Shown here: in pieces, positions 26,692 through 37,912 of the stretch | Numbering within the stretch: the first letter of the stretch is position 1 | How the letters are laid out: each line of letters opens with the position of its first letter | From: a bacterium 1XD21-13 | GTDB taxonomy: Bacteria; Bacillota; Clostridia; Lachnospirales; Lachnospiraceae | Length of the DNA stretch: 64,000 bases | Direction of reading: 5' to 3' | NCBI GenBank assembly: GCA_009917555.1 | Contig: QZDX01000001.1 | Coordinates: forward strand, 248,001 to 312,000 | Position numbers and translations under genes: made by a program | Notes under the pieces: model-generated | The model's database searches: none | What the model was told of the DNA's origin: nothing | What the model saw: the letters and a program-made list of their open reading frames with translations, nothing else

Positions 26692-28059
26692 ATGGATTTA
26701 ATTTTAGATAAATGGAATGACATTTTGGAGCACATTCGAAAGGAACACGAGCTTTCCGATGTATCCTTCGAGACATGGCTTCTTCCATTAAAGATACACA
26801 GCATTCAGGATCATACCATACGAATTATTGTCCCTGTGGATCAGATGGTTACCTATTTAAACTCCAAGTTTAAAATTCCCATCTATGTGGCAGTGGCGGA
26901 ATTCACAGGGGAAAAGTATGATATTGAATTTATCACAGAGGAGGATGCCCATTTACTGGATCAGAATCAGACAAAGACTGCGTCCGTTGCTGCCAAAAAG
27001 CCTGTTCCTGTAAATGTTATCGCGGAAAATTCCAGTATCAATACGAAATACACCTTCGATACCTTCGTAGTAGGCAACAACAATAAGTTTGCTCACGCGG
27101 CATCTCTTGCGGTAGCCGAGACACCGGGTATTGTCTACAATCCCCTCTTTCTTCACGGAGGTGTGGGACTTGGTAAAACACATCTGATGCATGCTATCGC
27201 CAATCACATACTGAGCATCAATCCGAATATGAAGGTTCTCTATGTAACCAGTGAATACTTCACCAATGAACTGATTGAGACTCTGCGTGCCGGTGATCCC
27301 ACAGGTATGACAAAGTTTCGGGAAAAGTATCGGAATATTGATGTGCTGCTCATTGACGACGTGCAGTTTATTATAGGAAAAGAAAGTACCCAGGAGGAAT
27401 TCTTCCATACCTTCAATTCCCTCCATAATGCCAACAAGCAGATTATTATTTCTAGTGATCGTCCTCCAAAGGATATTGAGACCCTGGAGGAACGTCTTCG
27501 AACCCGCTTTGAATGTGGCTTAATCGCCGATATTTCTTCTCCTGATTTTGAGACGCGTATGGCAATTCTTCGAAAAAAGGAAGAGCTGGAGGGTTATCAG
27601 ATTGATGATACCATTATTACCTACATAGCTACCAATGTAAAGTCCAATATTCGTGAGCTGGAGGGTGCCTTCAACCGACTGATTGCTCTCTCCACCCTGG
27701 AAAAACGTCCCATTGATATGGCATTGGCAGAGGAAGCCATCAAGGACATTATTTCTCCGGGAGAAAGCCGCAAGGTAACACCTGAGCTGATTATAGAAAT
27801 TGTGGCAGAGCATTTTCATATGAGACCGGAGGACTTTAAGAGTAAAAAGAGAACTGCGGAAATTGTATATCCACGTCAGATTGCCATGTATCTCTGCCAG
27901 GATCACGGTACCTCCTTTAAAAGAATCGGAGAGCTCTTAGGAGGAAGGGATCACACCACAGTTATGCATGGAGTGGAAAAGATTGCGAATGAAATGAAAA
28001 TCAATGATTCCACCTTTCATCTCATTCAAACTCTGCGGAAAAAGATTTATCCCAACTAA
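26692..28059 (+). CDS. dnaA: Chromosomal replication initiator DnaA
   Basis: A 455-residue AAA+ initiator. Domain I is at about 1-85, with a linker and then the AAA+ domain with Walker A GGVGLGKT (156-163) and VLLIDDVQF. The C-terminal domain IV carries the DNA-binding signature GGRDHTTVMHG. AAGGAGAAG precedes the ATG. Boxes upstream and one downstream make a split origin. Confidence 0.98.
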   Translation: MDLILDKWNDILEHIRKEHELSDVSFETWLLPLKIHSIQDHTIRIIVPVDQMVTYLNSKFKIPIYVAVAEFTGEKYDIEFITEEDAHLLDQNQTKTASVAAKKPVPVNVIAENSSINTKYTFDTFVVGNNNKFAHAASLAVAETPGIVYNPLFLHGGVGLGKTHLMHAIANHILSINPNMKVLYVTSEYFTNELIETLRAGDPTGMTKFREKYRNIDVLLIDDVQFIIGKESTQEEFFHTFNSLHNANKQIIISSDRPPKDIETLEERLRTRFECGLIADISSPDFETRMAILRKKEELEGYQIDDTIITYIATNVKSNIRELEGAFNRLIALSTLEKRPIDMALAEEAIKDIISPGESRKVTPELIIEIVAEHFHMRPEDFKSKKRTAEIVYPRQIAMYLCQDHGTSFKRIGELLGGRDHTTVMHGVEKIANEMKINDSTFHLIQTLRKKIYPN

Positions 28060-28304
28060 AAACTTATACCCATGTTTCTGTGGATAAGTATTGAATAACC
28101 AGGGTAAAACTTTTTCTCAATCAAAGGTATGTGTATAACCTCCCCGATTATCCCTGATGCCCTTGAGAGTTTTTCACATACTTGTCCTTCCTGAAAATCC
28201 TTTAATTTAAGGGTCTTCCAATGGTTTTCAACATATTCACAGCCCCTACTAAGAATACGACTGATTATTTTATTTATATATATATGAAAGGAGTTTTCCA
28301 TACT
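28060..28304. other. dnaA-dnaN intergenic part of the origin
   Basis: A 245-base gap with one consensus DnaA box (TGTGGATAA, 28079-28087) and A/T-rich tracts. The last part (TATTTATATATATATG) directly precedes the dnaN ribosome-binding site. Gaps of this type carry the unwinding element in Bacillus. No gene is seen in it. Confidence 0.6.
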
Positions 28305-29417
28305 ATGAAATTTGTCTGTAAAAAAGCAGATTTACTCAAGGGTGTAAACATCGTATCAAAGGCAGTTCCATCCAAGACTACCATGTCTATTTTAGAATGT
28401 ATATTAATTGATGCTTCTACTCAAAATATCAAGCTCACAGCCAATGATATGGAGCTGGGAATTGAAACAATCATTGAGGGAGATGTTCTTGAAAAGGGTA
28501 TTGTGGCCATTGACGCAAAGATATTCTCTGAGATCGTTCGTAAGCTTCCTGATAATGATGTAGCCATTGAGACAGACGCCAACTTTCAAACAAAAATCAC
28601 CTGTGAAAAGGCAAAATTTAATATCTCAGGAAAGTCAGGGGAGGACTTCTCCTATCTTCCTTATATTGAAAAGGAGGGCTATGTCTCCGTCTCCCAGTTT
28701 AGCCTCAAGGAGGTTATCAAGCAGACCATCTTCTCCATCTCAGATAATGAGAATAATAAGATGATGACCGGCGAGCTCTTTGAGCTGAAGGATCAGAATC
28801 TGAAGGTAGTATCTTTAGATGGACACAGAGTTTCCATTCGCAACCTGGAGCTTAAGGAAAGCTATGATCCCAAAAAGGCGATTGTTCCGGGAAAAACTCT
28901 TCTGGAGATCAGCAAGATTCTCTCCGGAGAGATAGATTCCTTTGTACATATTTATTTTACAAAAAATCATATTGTCTTTGAATTTGATGATACGGTAGTT
29001 GTTTCCCGTCTCATTGAGGGAGAGTATTTCCGGATTGAGCAAATGCTGTCCAGCGATTATGAGACAAAGGTAAATATCAATAAAAAAGAGCTTTTGAATT
29101 GTATTGATCGCGCTACTCTTCTGATCAAGGAGGGAGATAAAAAGCCGATTATTATTCAGGTAAATGACGGGGAGATGCATCTTAGGATTACCTCCGGCCT
29201 GGGCTCCATGAATGAGGAGATTGTAATTGAAAAAGAGGGAAAGGATATTTTAATTGGATTTAATCCCAAGTTTTTGATCGATGCTCTTCGTGTGATTGAT
29301 GATGAGATGGTAACTCTCTATATGGTCAATCCTAAGGCTCCCTGCTTTATCCGGGATGAACAGGAATCTTATATTTATCTGATTCTGCCTGTGAATTTTA
29401 ACAATGCGGTAAATTAA
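28305..29417 (+). CDS. dnaN: DNA polymerase III beta sliding clamp
   Basis: A 370-residue three-domain clamp, starting MKFVCKKADLLKGVNIV and ending YLILPVNF, typical of DnaN. It tethers the replicative polymerase to DNA. The start at 28305 is set by GAAAGGAG (28286-28293); an in-frame upstream extension to 28221 lacks such a site. Confidence 0.97.
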   Translation: MKFVCKKADLLKGVNIVSKAVPSKTTMSILECILIDASTQNIKLTANDMELGIETIIEGDVLEKGIVAIDAKIFSEIVRKLPDNDVAIETDANFQTKITCEKAKFNISGKSGEDFSYLPYIEKEGYVSVSQFSLKEVIKQTIFSISDNENNKMMTGELFELKDQNLKVVSLDGHRVSIRNLELKESYDPKKAIVPGKTLLEISKILSGEIDSFVHIYFTKNHIVFEFDDTVVVSRLIEGEYFRIEQMLSSDYETKVNINKKELLNCIDRATLLIKEGDKKPIIIQVNDGEMHLRITSGLGSMNEEIVIEKEGKDILIGFNPKFLIDALRVIDDEMVTLYMVNPKAPCFIRDEQESYIYLILPVNFNNAVN

Positions 29418-29432
29418 AGGACGGGAAGGCAT

Positions 29433-29639
29433 ATGGAGACAATTCAGATTCGGGATGCATTTATTAAGCTGGGGCAGGCTATGAAATTGGCCGGATTGGT
29501 GGATTCAGGCGTAGATGCAAAGCTTGTCATTCAGGATGGTCAGGTAAGGGTAAATGGAGAAATCGAGTATCAGAGAGGAAAAAAGCTTCATCCCGGCGAC
29601 GTGTTTTCTTATGATGGACAGGATGTTAAGGTAGTATGA
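29433..29639 (+). CDS. yaaA: S4-domain RNA-binding protein YaaA (RlbA)
   Basis: A 68-residue S4 domain protein (IKLGQAMKLAGLVDSG, then VRVNGEIEYQRGKKL). It is conserved between dnaN and recF in Firmicutes; a ribosome-related role is suspected. Its stop overlaps the recF start (ATGA), pointing to translational coupling. Confidence 0.93.
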   Translation: METIQIRDAFIKLGQAMKLAGLVDSGVDAKLVIQDGQVRVNGEIEYQRGKKLHPGDVFSYDGQDVKVV

Positions 29640-30721
29640 TCATAAAATCCATAGAGCTTAAAAATTTCCGTAATTATCGGGAGCTAAAGCTTATCTTCGA
29701 TGAAAAGACCAATATTTTCTACGGAGATAACGCTCAGGGAAAGACAAATATCTTAGAAGCTGTTTATTTAAGCGGAACAACAAAGTCCCACAAGGGAAGC
29801 CGGGATCGGGATATGATCCTCTTTGGCGAGCAGGAGGGTCACCTTCGGACTCTGGTGCAAAAGGGCTCGATGGATTACCGTATTGACATCCATTTAAAGA
29901 AAAATAAAACCAAAGGAATTGCAGTAAACGGCGTTCCTATCAGGAAGGCCGGAGATTTGTTTGGAATTGCCAATTTTGTTTTTTTCTCTCCGGAGGATCT
30001 AGGTATCATTAAGCAGGGACCTGGGGAGAGAAGAAGATTTCTTGATTTGGAATTGTGCCAGCTTGACAGAGTTTATCTTCACAATCTGGTCAGCTATAAT
30101 CATATTGTAGTTCAAAGAAATAAGCTTTTAAAGGATCTGCCCTTTCGAAAGGACCTGGAGGATACTCTGGATATCTGGGATATGCAGCTGGCAGAGTACG
30201 GAGAAAAAATTATCACCGGCCGGGAAGCATTTATAAATGGCCTAGGTGAAATTCTTTCGGAAATTCACAGAAATCTTACGGGAGGCCGGGAAGAGCTTCA
30301 AATCTTTTACGAAAAAAATGTGTCACCTCAAGATCTTTATGATTCCATCCGCAAAAACAGAGAACGGGATCTGAGGATGAAGACCTCCACGGTAGGTCCT
30401 CATCGGGATGATCTGCGATTTGTGGCAGATGAGGTGGATATTCGAAAATTTGGGTCTCAGGGACAGCAGAGGACAGCTGCGCTATCACTGAAATTATCGG
30501 AAATAGAGCTGGTAAAAAGGATGATTCACGATACACCCGTATTATTATTGGATGATGTATTGTCTGAACTGGATCATAACAGGCAAAACTATCTATTGAA
30601 CAGCATTCATGATATTCAGACTATGATTACTTGTACAGGTCTGGACGAATTTGTAAATCATAGATTTGCCATCAATAAGGTTTTTCGAGTGATAGAGGGT
30701 GCTGTGTGGAATGAAAACTAA
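29636..30721 (+). CDS. recF: DNA replication and repair protein RecF
   Basis: A 361-residue SMC-like ATPase that loads RecA at gaps. Walker A GDNAQGKTN is at about residues 30-38. The signature region is FGSQGQQRTAALSLKLSE, and Walker B is VLLLDDVLSELD. It follows yaaA with a 4-base overlap. Element copy C lies in the 34 bases before gyrB. Confidence 0.96.
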   Translation: MIIKSIELKNFRNYRELKLIFDEKTNIFYGDNAQGKTNILEAVYLSGTTKSHKGSRDRDMILFGEQEGHLRTLVQKGSMDYRIDIHLKKNKTKGIAVNGVPIRKAGDLFGIANFVFFSPEDLGIIKQGPGERRRFLDLELCQLDRVYLHNLVSYNHIVVQRNKLLKDLPFRKDLEDTLDIWDMQLAEYGEKIITGREAFINGLGEILSEIHRNLTGGREELQIFYEKNVSPQDLYDSIRKNRERDLRMKTSTVGPHRDDLRFVADEVDIRKFGSQGQQRTAALSLKLSEIELVKRMIHDTPVLLLDDVLSELDHNRQNYLLNSIHDIQTMITCTGLDEFVNHRFAINKVFRVIEGAVWNEN

Positions 30722-30722
30722 C

Positions 30723-32672
<1,950 letters not shown>

Positions 32673-32683
32673 AAACTGGAAAC

Positions 32684-32792
32684 AGTAATATCCCTCTCAG
32701 TGCACAAATCGATTTACAGACACATGTTCTTGTGGCTGTAAATTGATTTCACAAAGGTGTACTGTGAGGGATATTACGGAACTAGAATAGGA
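32684..32792 (+). repeat. Long hairpin element, copy B, ending in the gyrA ribosome-binding site
   Basis: An outer stem of 17 positions with one mismatch (GTAATATCCCTCTCAGT with ACTGTGAGGGATATTAC) encloses an inner stem AAATCGATTTACAG/CTGTAAATTGATTT. The element ends GGAACTAGAATAGGAG, eight bases before the gyrA ATG. It is the sister of copy A before ileS, 21 kb away and on the other strand. Confidence 0.85.
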
Positions 32793-32799
32793 GAATAGA

Positions 32800-35340
32800 A
32801 TGGAAGACAATATCTTTGATAAGGTCCATGAGGTAGATCTGAAAAAGACCATGGAAGATTCCTATATTGATTATGCCATGAGTGTAATCGCGGCCAGGGC
32901 GCTGCCGGATGTAAGGGATGGCTTAAAGCCCGTACAGCGCCGGGTTCTGTATTCCATGATTGAGCTGAACAACGGTCCGGATAAGCCCCATCGTAAGTGT
33001 GCCCGTATCGTCGGTGATACCATGGGTAAATATCATCCCCACGGAGGCAGCTCTATCTACGGAGCTCTGGTAAATATGGCCCAGGAATGGTCCACCCGTT
33101 ACCCTCTGGTAGACGGCCACGGCAACTTTGGATCTGTGGACGGGGACGGCGCAGCAGCCATGCGTTACACAGAGGCCCGTCTAAGCAAGATTTCTATGGA
33201 AATGCTGGCGGATATCAATAAGGATACGGTAGACTTTGTTCCCAACTTTGACGAGACGGAAAAGGAGCCCTCCGTATTGCCCTCCCGGTATCCAAACCTT
33301 CTGGTAAACGGGACCACAGGTATTGCTGTGGGCATGGCTACCAATATTCCTCCTCATAATCTGAGGGAGGTTATTAAGGCAGTTGTAAAGCTTATTGACA
33401 ACCGGGTTTTAGAGGATCGGGATACGGAGATCGAAGAGATTTTGAAGATCATCAAGGGACCGGACTTCCCCACAGGAGCGGAGATCCTGGGTACCAGAGG
33501 TATCGAGGAGGCTTACCGAACCGGTCGGGGTAAGATTCGTGTCCGCGCCGTAACCAATATTGAGGCAATGGCTAACGGGAAGAGCCGAATTGTAGTTACA
33601 GAGCTTCCCTATATGGTAAATAAGGCCCGTCTTATTGAAAAGATAGCGGATCTGGTAAAGGAAAAGCGCATTGATGGCATCACCTACATTGGTGATGAAT
33701 CCAGCCGTGAGGGAATGCGGATCAATATCGAGCTTCGCAAGGATGCCAATGCCAACGTAATACTCAACCAGCTCTATAAGCATACCCAGCTCCAGGATAC
33801 CTTCGGGGTCAATATGCTGTCTCTGGTGAACAATCAGCCCAAGACCTTAAATCTGCTGGATATGCTGAAATATTACCTTCTCCACCAGGAGGATGTGGTC
33901 ACCCGCCGGACAAAATATGAACTGAATAAGGCGGAGGAGCGGGCTCATATTTTAAAGGGCTTGTTGATTGCTCTGGATCACATTGATGAGGTAATTAAGA
34001 TTATTCGAGGCTCCCGATCCACACAGATTGCCAAGGAAGGTCTGATGGAGCGGTTTGCTCTGGATGATGTACAGGCCCAGGCTATTGTGGATATGCGTCT
34101 GAGAGCTCTCACCGGATTGGAGCGGGAGAAGCTTGAGGCAGAATATCAGAATCTCATGGAGCAGATTGATTACTTAAAGGGAATTTTGGCTGATGAGAAG
34201 AAGCTTTTGGGTGTGATCAAGGAGGAAATTCTCATTATCTCTGAAAAATATGGGGATGAGAGAAGGACCCACATTGGCTATGATGAGTTTGATTTGTCCA
34301 TGGAGGACCTGATCCCGGAGGAGGATGCCGTGATCACCATGACAAATCTGGGCTACATCAAGCGGATGACCACAGATAACTTCAAGAGTCAGAACCGCGG
34401 AGGAAAGGGCATCAAGGGTATGCAGACCATCAATGAGGACTACATTGAGGATCTGATGATGACCACTACCCACCACTATCTCATGTTCTTCACCAATACG
34501 GGTAAGGTATACCGCCTGAAGGCGTATGAGATTCCCGAAGCCAGCAGAACCTCCAGGGGAACAGCCATTATTAACCTGCTGCAGCTTCAGCCGGGAGAGA
34601 AGATTACGGCAGTGATTCCCATTAAGGATTACAATGAGGGCAAGTATTTATTTATGGCAACCAAGAATGGTCTAGTCAAGAAAACCTCCATTCTGGATTA
34701 CGCCAATGTGCGAAAAACCGGCCTCTTGGCTATTAACCTGCGAGACGGGGATGAGCTGATAGAGGTAAAATATACGGACAATGAGCAGGATGTGCTTCTT
34801 ATTACGAAATTTGGTATGTGTATCCGCTTCCACGAGACAGACGTGAGACCTACGGGCCGTACCTCTATGGGTGTCATCGGTATGAATCTGACCGATCAGG
34901 ATGAGGTCGTTGCCATGCAGGTACACACCCAGGGAGAATACCTACTGGTTGTATCGGAAAAGGGACTTGGTAAGCGCACTAATATGGAGGAATTCAACGC
35001 TCAGAACCGGGGCGGCAAGGGAATTAAGTGTTATAAGATCACGGAGAAAACAGGCTATGTGATTGGTGCAAAGGCTGTGAATGAGGAAAACGAAGTCATG
35101 CTCATCACTACAGAGGGAATCATTATTCGCATCCCCTGCAACGGAATCTCCATTGTGGGAAGAATTGCCTCCGGGGTAAAGCTGATGAATGTGGATTCTG
35201 AGAATGTAACAGTGGCCAGCATTGCAAAGGTTCGCGGCCAGGAGGATACAGGGGAGGAGACTTCGGATCAGGAGGAAGACACAGATTCGGAAGCAGATAA
35301 TCCTGGTAAGACTGGGGAGGACCCAATAGATACAGAATAG
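32800..35340 (+). CDS. gyrA: DNA gyrase subunit A
   Basis: An 846-residue cleavage/religation subunit. The catalytic Tyr123 is in MRYTEARLS. The C-terminal beta-pinwheel has repeated GxxR blades and two gyrase-box-like segments, QNRGGKGIK (once in the middle, once late). An acidic tail of about 35 residues ([15 protein letters not shown]) ends the protein. Position 83, equivalent to Asp82 of E. coli GyrA, is Gly ([10 protein letters not shown]); Ser84 (E. coli Ser83) is retained and Gly88 replaces Asp87. Confidence 0.97.
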   Translation: MEDNIFDKVHEVDLKKTMEDSYIDYAMSVIAARALPDVRDGLKPVQRRVLYSMIELNNGPDKPHRKCARIVGDTMGKYHPHGGSSIYGALVNMAQEWSTRYPLVDGHGNFGSVDGDGAAAMRYTEARLSKISMEMLADINKDTVDFVPNFDETEKEPSVLPSRYPNLLVNGTTGIAVGMATNIPPHNLREVIKAVVKLIDNRVLEDRDTEIEEILKIIKGPDFPTGAEILGTRGIEEAYRTGRGKIRVRAVTNIEAMANGKSRIVVTELPYMVNKARLIEKIADLVKEKRIDGITYIGDESSREGMRINIELRKDANANVILNQLYKHTQLQDTFGVNMLSLVNNQPKTLNLLDMLKYYLLHQEDVVTRRTKYELNKAEERAHILKGLLIALDHIDEVIKIIRGSRSTQIAKEGLMERFALDDVQAQAIVDMRLRALTGLEREKLEAEYQNLMEQIDYLKGILADEKKLLGVIKEEILIISEKYGDERRTHIGYDEFDLSMEDLIPEEDAVITMTNLGYIKRMTTDNFKSQNRGGKGIKGMQTINEDYIEDLMMTTTHHYLMFFTNTGKVYRLKAYEIPEASRTSRGTAIINLLQLQPGEKITAVIPIKDYNEGKYLFMATKNGLVKKTSILDYANVRKTGLLAINLRDGDELIEVKYTDNEQDVLLITKFGMCIRFHETDVRPTGRTSMGVIGMNLTDQDEVVAMQVHTQGEYLLVVSEKGLGKRTNMEEFNAQNRGGKGIKCYKITEKTGYVIGAKAVNEENEVMLITTEGIIIRIPCNGISIVGRIASGVKLMNVDSENVTVASIAKVRGQEDTGEETSDQEEDTDSEADNPGKTGEDPIDTE

Positions 35341-35390
35341 GTTTATCGAAATTCAATAAATAAATATTGATTCGTAAAAAGGTATATGGT

Positions 35391-35435
35391 AAGATGCAGT
35401 TATCAGTGAAAGCTTGATAGCTGCATCTTATTTAC
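35391..35435 (+). terminator. Terminator after gyrA
   Basis: AAGATGCAG-T-TATCA (35391-35405) pairs with TGATA-G-CTGCATCTT (35415-35429), followed by ATTTACTTT. It ends the dnaA-gyrA row. Confidence 0.75.
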
Positions 35436-35508
35436 TTTAAAGCAGCCTTTCAGAAATAGAGAATTTTGTGATGAAAAGGTGTATACAAACAGGAAAGGGA
35501 ATAGCGTT

Positions 35509-35967
35509 ATGGATCATAAAAATCAGCTTAATGTGACAAAGATAACAAAGGGAATCTTAGATTTTATGTTTTATGCAGGAATTCTGGTGTGTCTTACACT
35601 TCCTGTCTCTCTGCGGTTTGTGGGAGCCTATTTTCCTCACTATGCCATATTTTATATTCCCATGCTGATTCTTTTTTTGATTTCGGGGATCTTTGCGATT
35701 CTGATTATTTGGGAATTGCGGTCCATGTTCCGCACAGTTTTGAATGGAGACTGCTTTGTAAAGGAAAATGTGCGGAGCTTAAAGAGAATGGGAAATGACA
35801 GCTTCTGCATTGCGGCCGTAAGCGCAGTTCGGCTGCTGATCGTGATTACACCTGCAACCCTGGTGATTATTCTGGTATTTATCATTGCCGGCCTGTTCAG
35901 CAAGGTACTCTCCAATGTGTTTGATCAGGCCGTTACCTATAAGCTGGAAAATGATCTGACCATATGA
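35509..35967 (+). CDS. DUF2975 membrane protein
   Basis: A 152-residue protein with four predicted membrane segments (about 15-40, 50-75, 98-118, 122-145), as in the DUF2975 family. These proteins are regularly encoded next to a small XRE-type regulator, as here. The role is unknown; membrane control of the regulator is an inference. The start at 35509 follows GGAAAGGG. Confidence 0.8.
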   Translation: MDHKNQLNVTKITKGILDFMFYAGILVCLTLPVSLRFVGAYFPHYAIFYIPMLILFLISGIFAILIIWELRSMFRTVLNGDCFVKENVRSLKRMGNDSFCIAAVSAVRLLIVITPATLVIILVFIIAGLFSKVLSNVFDQAVTYKLENDLTI

Positions 35968-36012
35968 GGAAAAATCATTTGGAAATCGAATGGGAGCAGA
36001 AAGGAGCGGCGT

Positions 36013-36252
36013 ATGTCGATTGTGATAAATCTGGATGTGATGATGGCAAAGAGAAAAATCGGTCTCACTGAGCTTGCCAGAGAGGTTGATATCACCATGG
36101 CAAATCTGTCTATTTTAAAAAATAATAAGGCAAAGGCTGTGCGGTTTACAACCTTGAATGCAATCTGTAAGGCTCTGGACTGTCAGCCGGGAGATATCCT
36201 GGAATATGTGCCAGAGGAAAAGGGAATTCAGATAAGCGAGAAGGGAATCTGA
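36013..36252 (+). CDS. Small XRE/Cro-family HTH regulator (YozG-like)
   Basis: A 79-residue HTH_3-like protein: LTELAREVDITMANLSILKNNKAKAVRFTTLNAICKALDCQPGDILEY covers nearly the whole chain. This is the usual partner of DUF2975 proteins. AAGGAGCGG precedes the ATG. Targets are unknown. Confidence 0.88.
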   Translation: MSIVINLDVMMAKRKIGLTELAREVDITMANLSILKNNKAKAVRFTTLNAICKALDCQPGDILEYVPEEKGIQISEKGI

Positions 36253-36353
36253 GAAATGAACAGGTGACAAATAGGAAAAACTATACTATAATGACTTTGG
36301 ATTCCTGTGGGAATTCGAAGTATTTTTACAGAAGCCTGGACTTGGAGTATTGA

Positions 36354-37892
36354 ATGATAGAACGGATATTAAGGATAGGAAAACAGATAGTGCTTTGGTT
36401 TTCAGTGCTTTTTGTAGGCTTTCTTTGTCAGGTTAGCCTGATTAGCACTGCTTATTTTAATACGGAGACATCACTGGCAGAGCATCCTCAATACCGTATG
36501 GATAGTTTGGTTTACAACATTCTTTTTTTTGCCGTATTCTATCTTCTTTTATTTATGGTGAGCCGAAGGGTCCGTGTAAGGCAGATCCCCATGAAAGCCC
36601 TTCTTATTTTTTCCGTAGGCTTTGTGATTGCGGTAAGCTTGATTTGGGTGAAAATCAGCTACACTTACCCGGAGGCGGATCAAAAGGCAGTTTCCTGGGT
36701 AGCCTGGTTAATGTCCCAGGATAATTTTCTGTTTTTTGAGCATGGAAAATATATGCAGATTTATCCCAACCAGCTGGGTCTGGCGGCTATTTTGGAGGGA
36801 CTCTACCGGCTGGCGGGGGAGGAAAATCAGAAGCTTTTTATGTATATAACGGCATTGTCTAACGGAGCGGTGGTGTACCTTTTGTACCAGATAACGGATC
36901 GCTTATTTGGCAGCAAAAGGGTCAATTGTCTGGTACTGCTTCTTTCCATGGGCTGTATTCAGATTATGCTGTACACCACATTTCTCTATGGAATTATGCT
37001 GGGACTTGCCCTTGCCCTTGGAGCATTTTTAAGCCTGCTTTACTTTCTTAAGGAGCGCTCCAAAAAGAAAAGAGTATGCTTGTGCCTGCTGTCAGCCATA
37101 TTGATAGGAGCAGCTGTTTTAGTAAAAAATAATTACAGTATTTTTCTGGTAGCTATGGTGCTTCTGCTTCTCTACAAGGCCCTGGAGAAAAGAAGCTGGC
37201 AGTCTGTTTTGGGTGCCGCAGTGCTGGTATTGGTTACCTCCCTCATGGGAAGGGGCCTCACCTCCTTCTATGAGGCTCGATCCGGTATTCCCATCAGCAG
37301 CGGAATGCCCAAGTCTCTCTGGGTTGCCATGGGAATGCAGGAGGGAGAGCGGGCGGAAGGCTGGTACAATGAATTTAATTACAATACCTTTTTGGAGACG
37401 GACTGCGATCCGGTAATCAGTGATGATATCGCAAAGGAATCCATCCGAAATTCCCTGAAAGGATTTGCAGATGACCCGGCTTATGCCCTTTCCTTTTATT
37501 ATAAAAAGATAGTTTCTCAGTGGAATGAGCCTACCTATGCGGCCCTGTGGGTCAATCAATTTCACAGCGGGAATTTTTCCAGAATTGTGCAGAGTATCTA
37601 TGATGGCAAGCTGTACCAGGTGCTTCATGAATATATGAATTTATATCAAAGCCTGATTTTTGCAGCCGTTTTGACCTGTCTTTTGGCACGTAGAAGGGAA
37701 TGGAAGCCGGAACAGCTCTTCCTTGCTCTTGTTATCCTGGGGGGCTTTGCCTTTCATACCCTTTGGGAAGCAAAGTCACAGTACATTTTTCCCTATTTTG
37801 TTATTTTACTTCCCTATGGGGCGGCAGGAATCTCGGACAGCCTTGATAAAATATGGCTGGAATGGGGAAAGCTTCGTAATATCAAGGAGTAA
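36354..37892 (+). CDS. GT-C-like integral membrane glycosyltransferase
   Basis: A 512-residue protein with about eleven membrane segments and a large loop between the last ones. The long first loop after the second segment has acidic residues (TYPEADQ, SQDNFLFFEHGKY), and QIYPNQLGLAAILEGLYRL resembles GT39/PMT-like GT-C enzymes that use lipid-linked sugars. Acceptor and sugar are unknown. It lies 20 bases upstream of a second large membrane protein, so both probably act in one cell-surface glycosylation step. GGAG lies six bases before the ATG. Confidence 0.75.
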   Translation: MIERILRIGKQIVLWFSVLFVGFLCQVSLISTAYFNTETSLAEHPQYRMDSLVYNILFFAVFYLLLFMVSRRVRVRQIPMKALLIFSVGFVIAVSLIWVKISYTYPEADQKAVSWVAWLMSQDNFLFFEHGKYMQIYPNQLGLAAILEGLYRLAGEENQKLFMYITALSNGAVVYLLYQITDRLFGSKRVNCLVLLLSMGCIQIMLYTTFLYGIMLGLALALGAFLSLLYFLKERSKKKRVCLCLLSAILIGAAVLVKNNYSIFLVAMVLLLLYKALEKRSWQSVLGAAVLVLVTSLMGRGLTSFYEARSGIPISSGMPKSLWVAMGMQEGERAEGWYNEFNYNTFLETDCDPVISDDIAKESIRNSLKGFADDPAYALSFYYKKIVSQWNEPTYAALWVNQFHSGNFSRIVQSIYDGKLYQVLHEYMNLYQSLIFAAVLTCLLARRREWKPEQLFLALVILGGFAFHTLWEAKSQYIFPYFVILLPYGAAGISDSLDKIWLEWGKLRNIKE

Positions 37893-37912
37893 TACCAGAG
37901 AGAGGATGTAAC

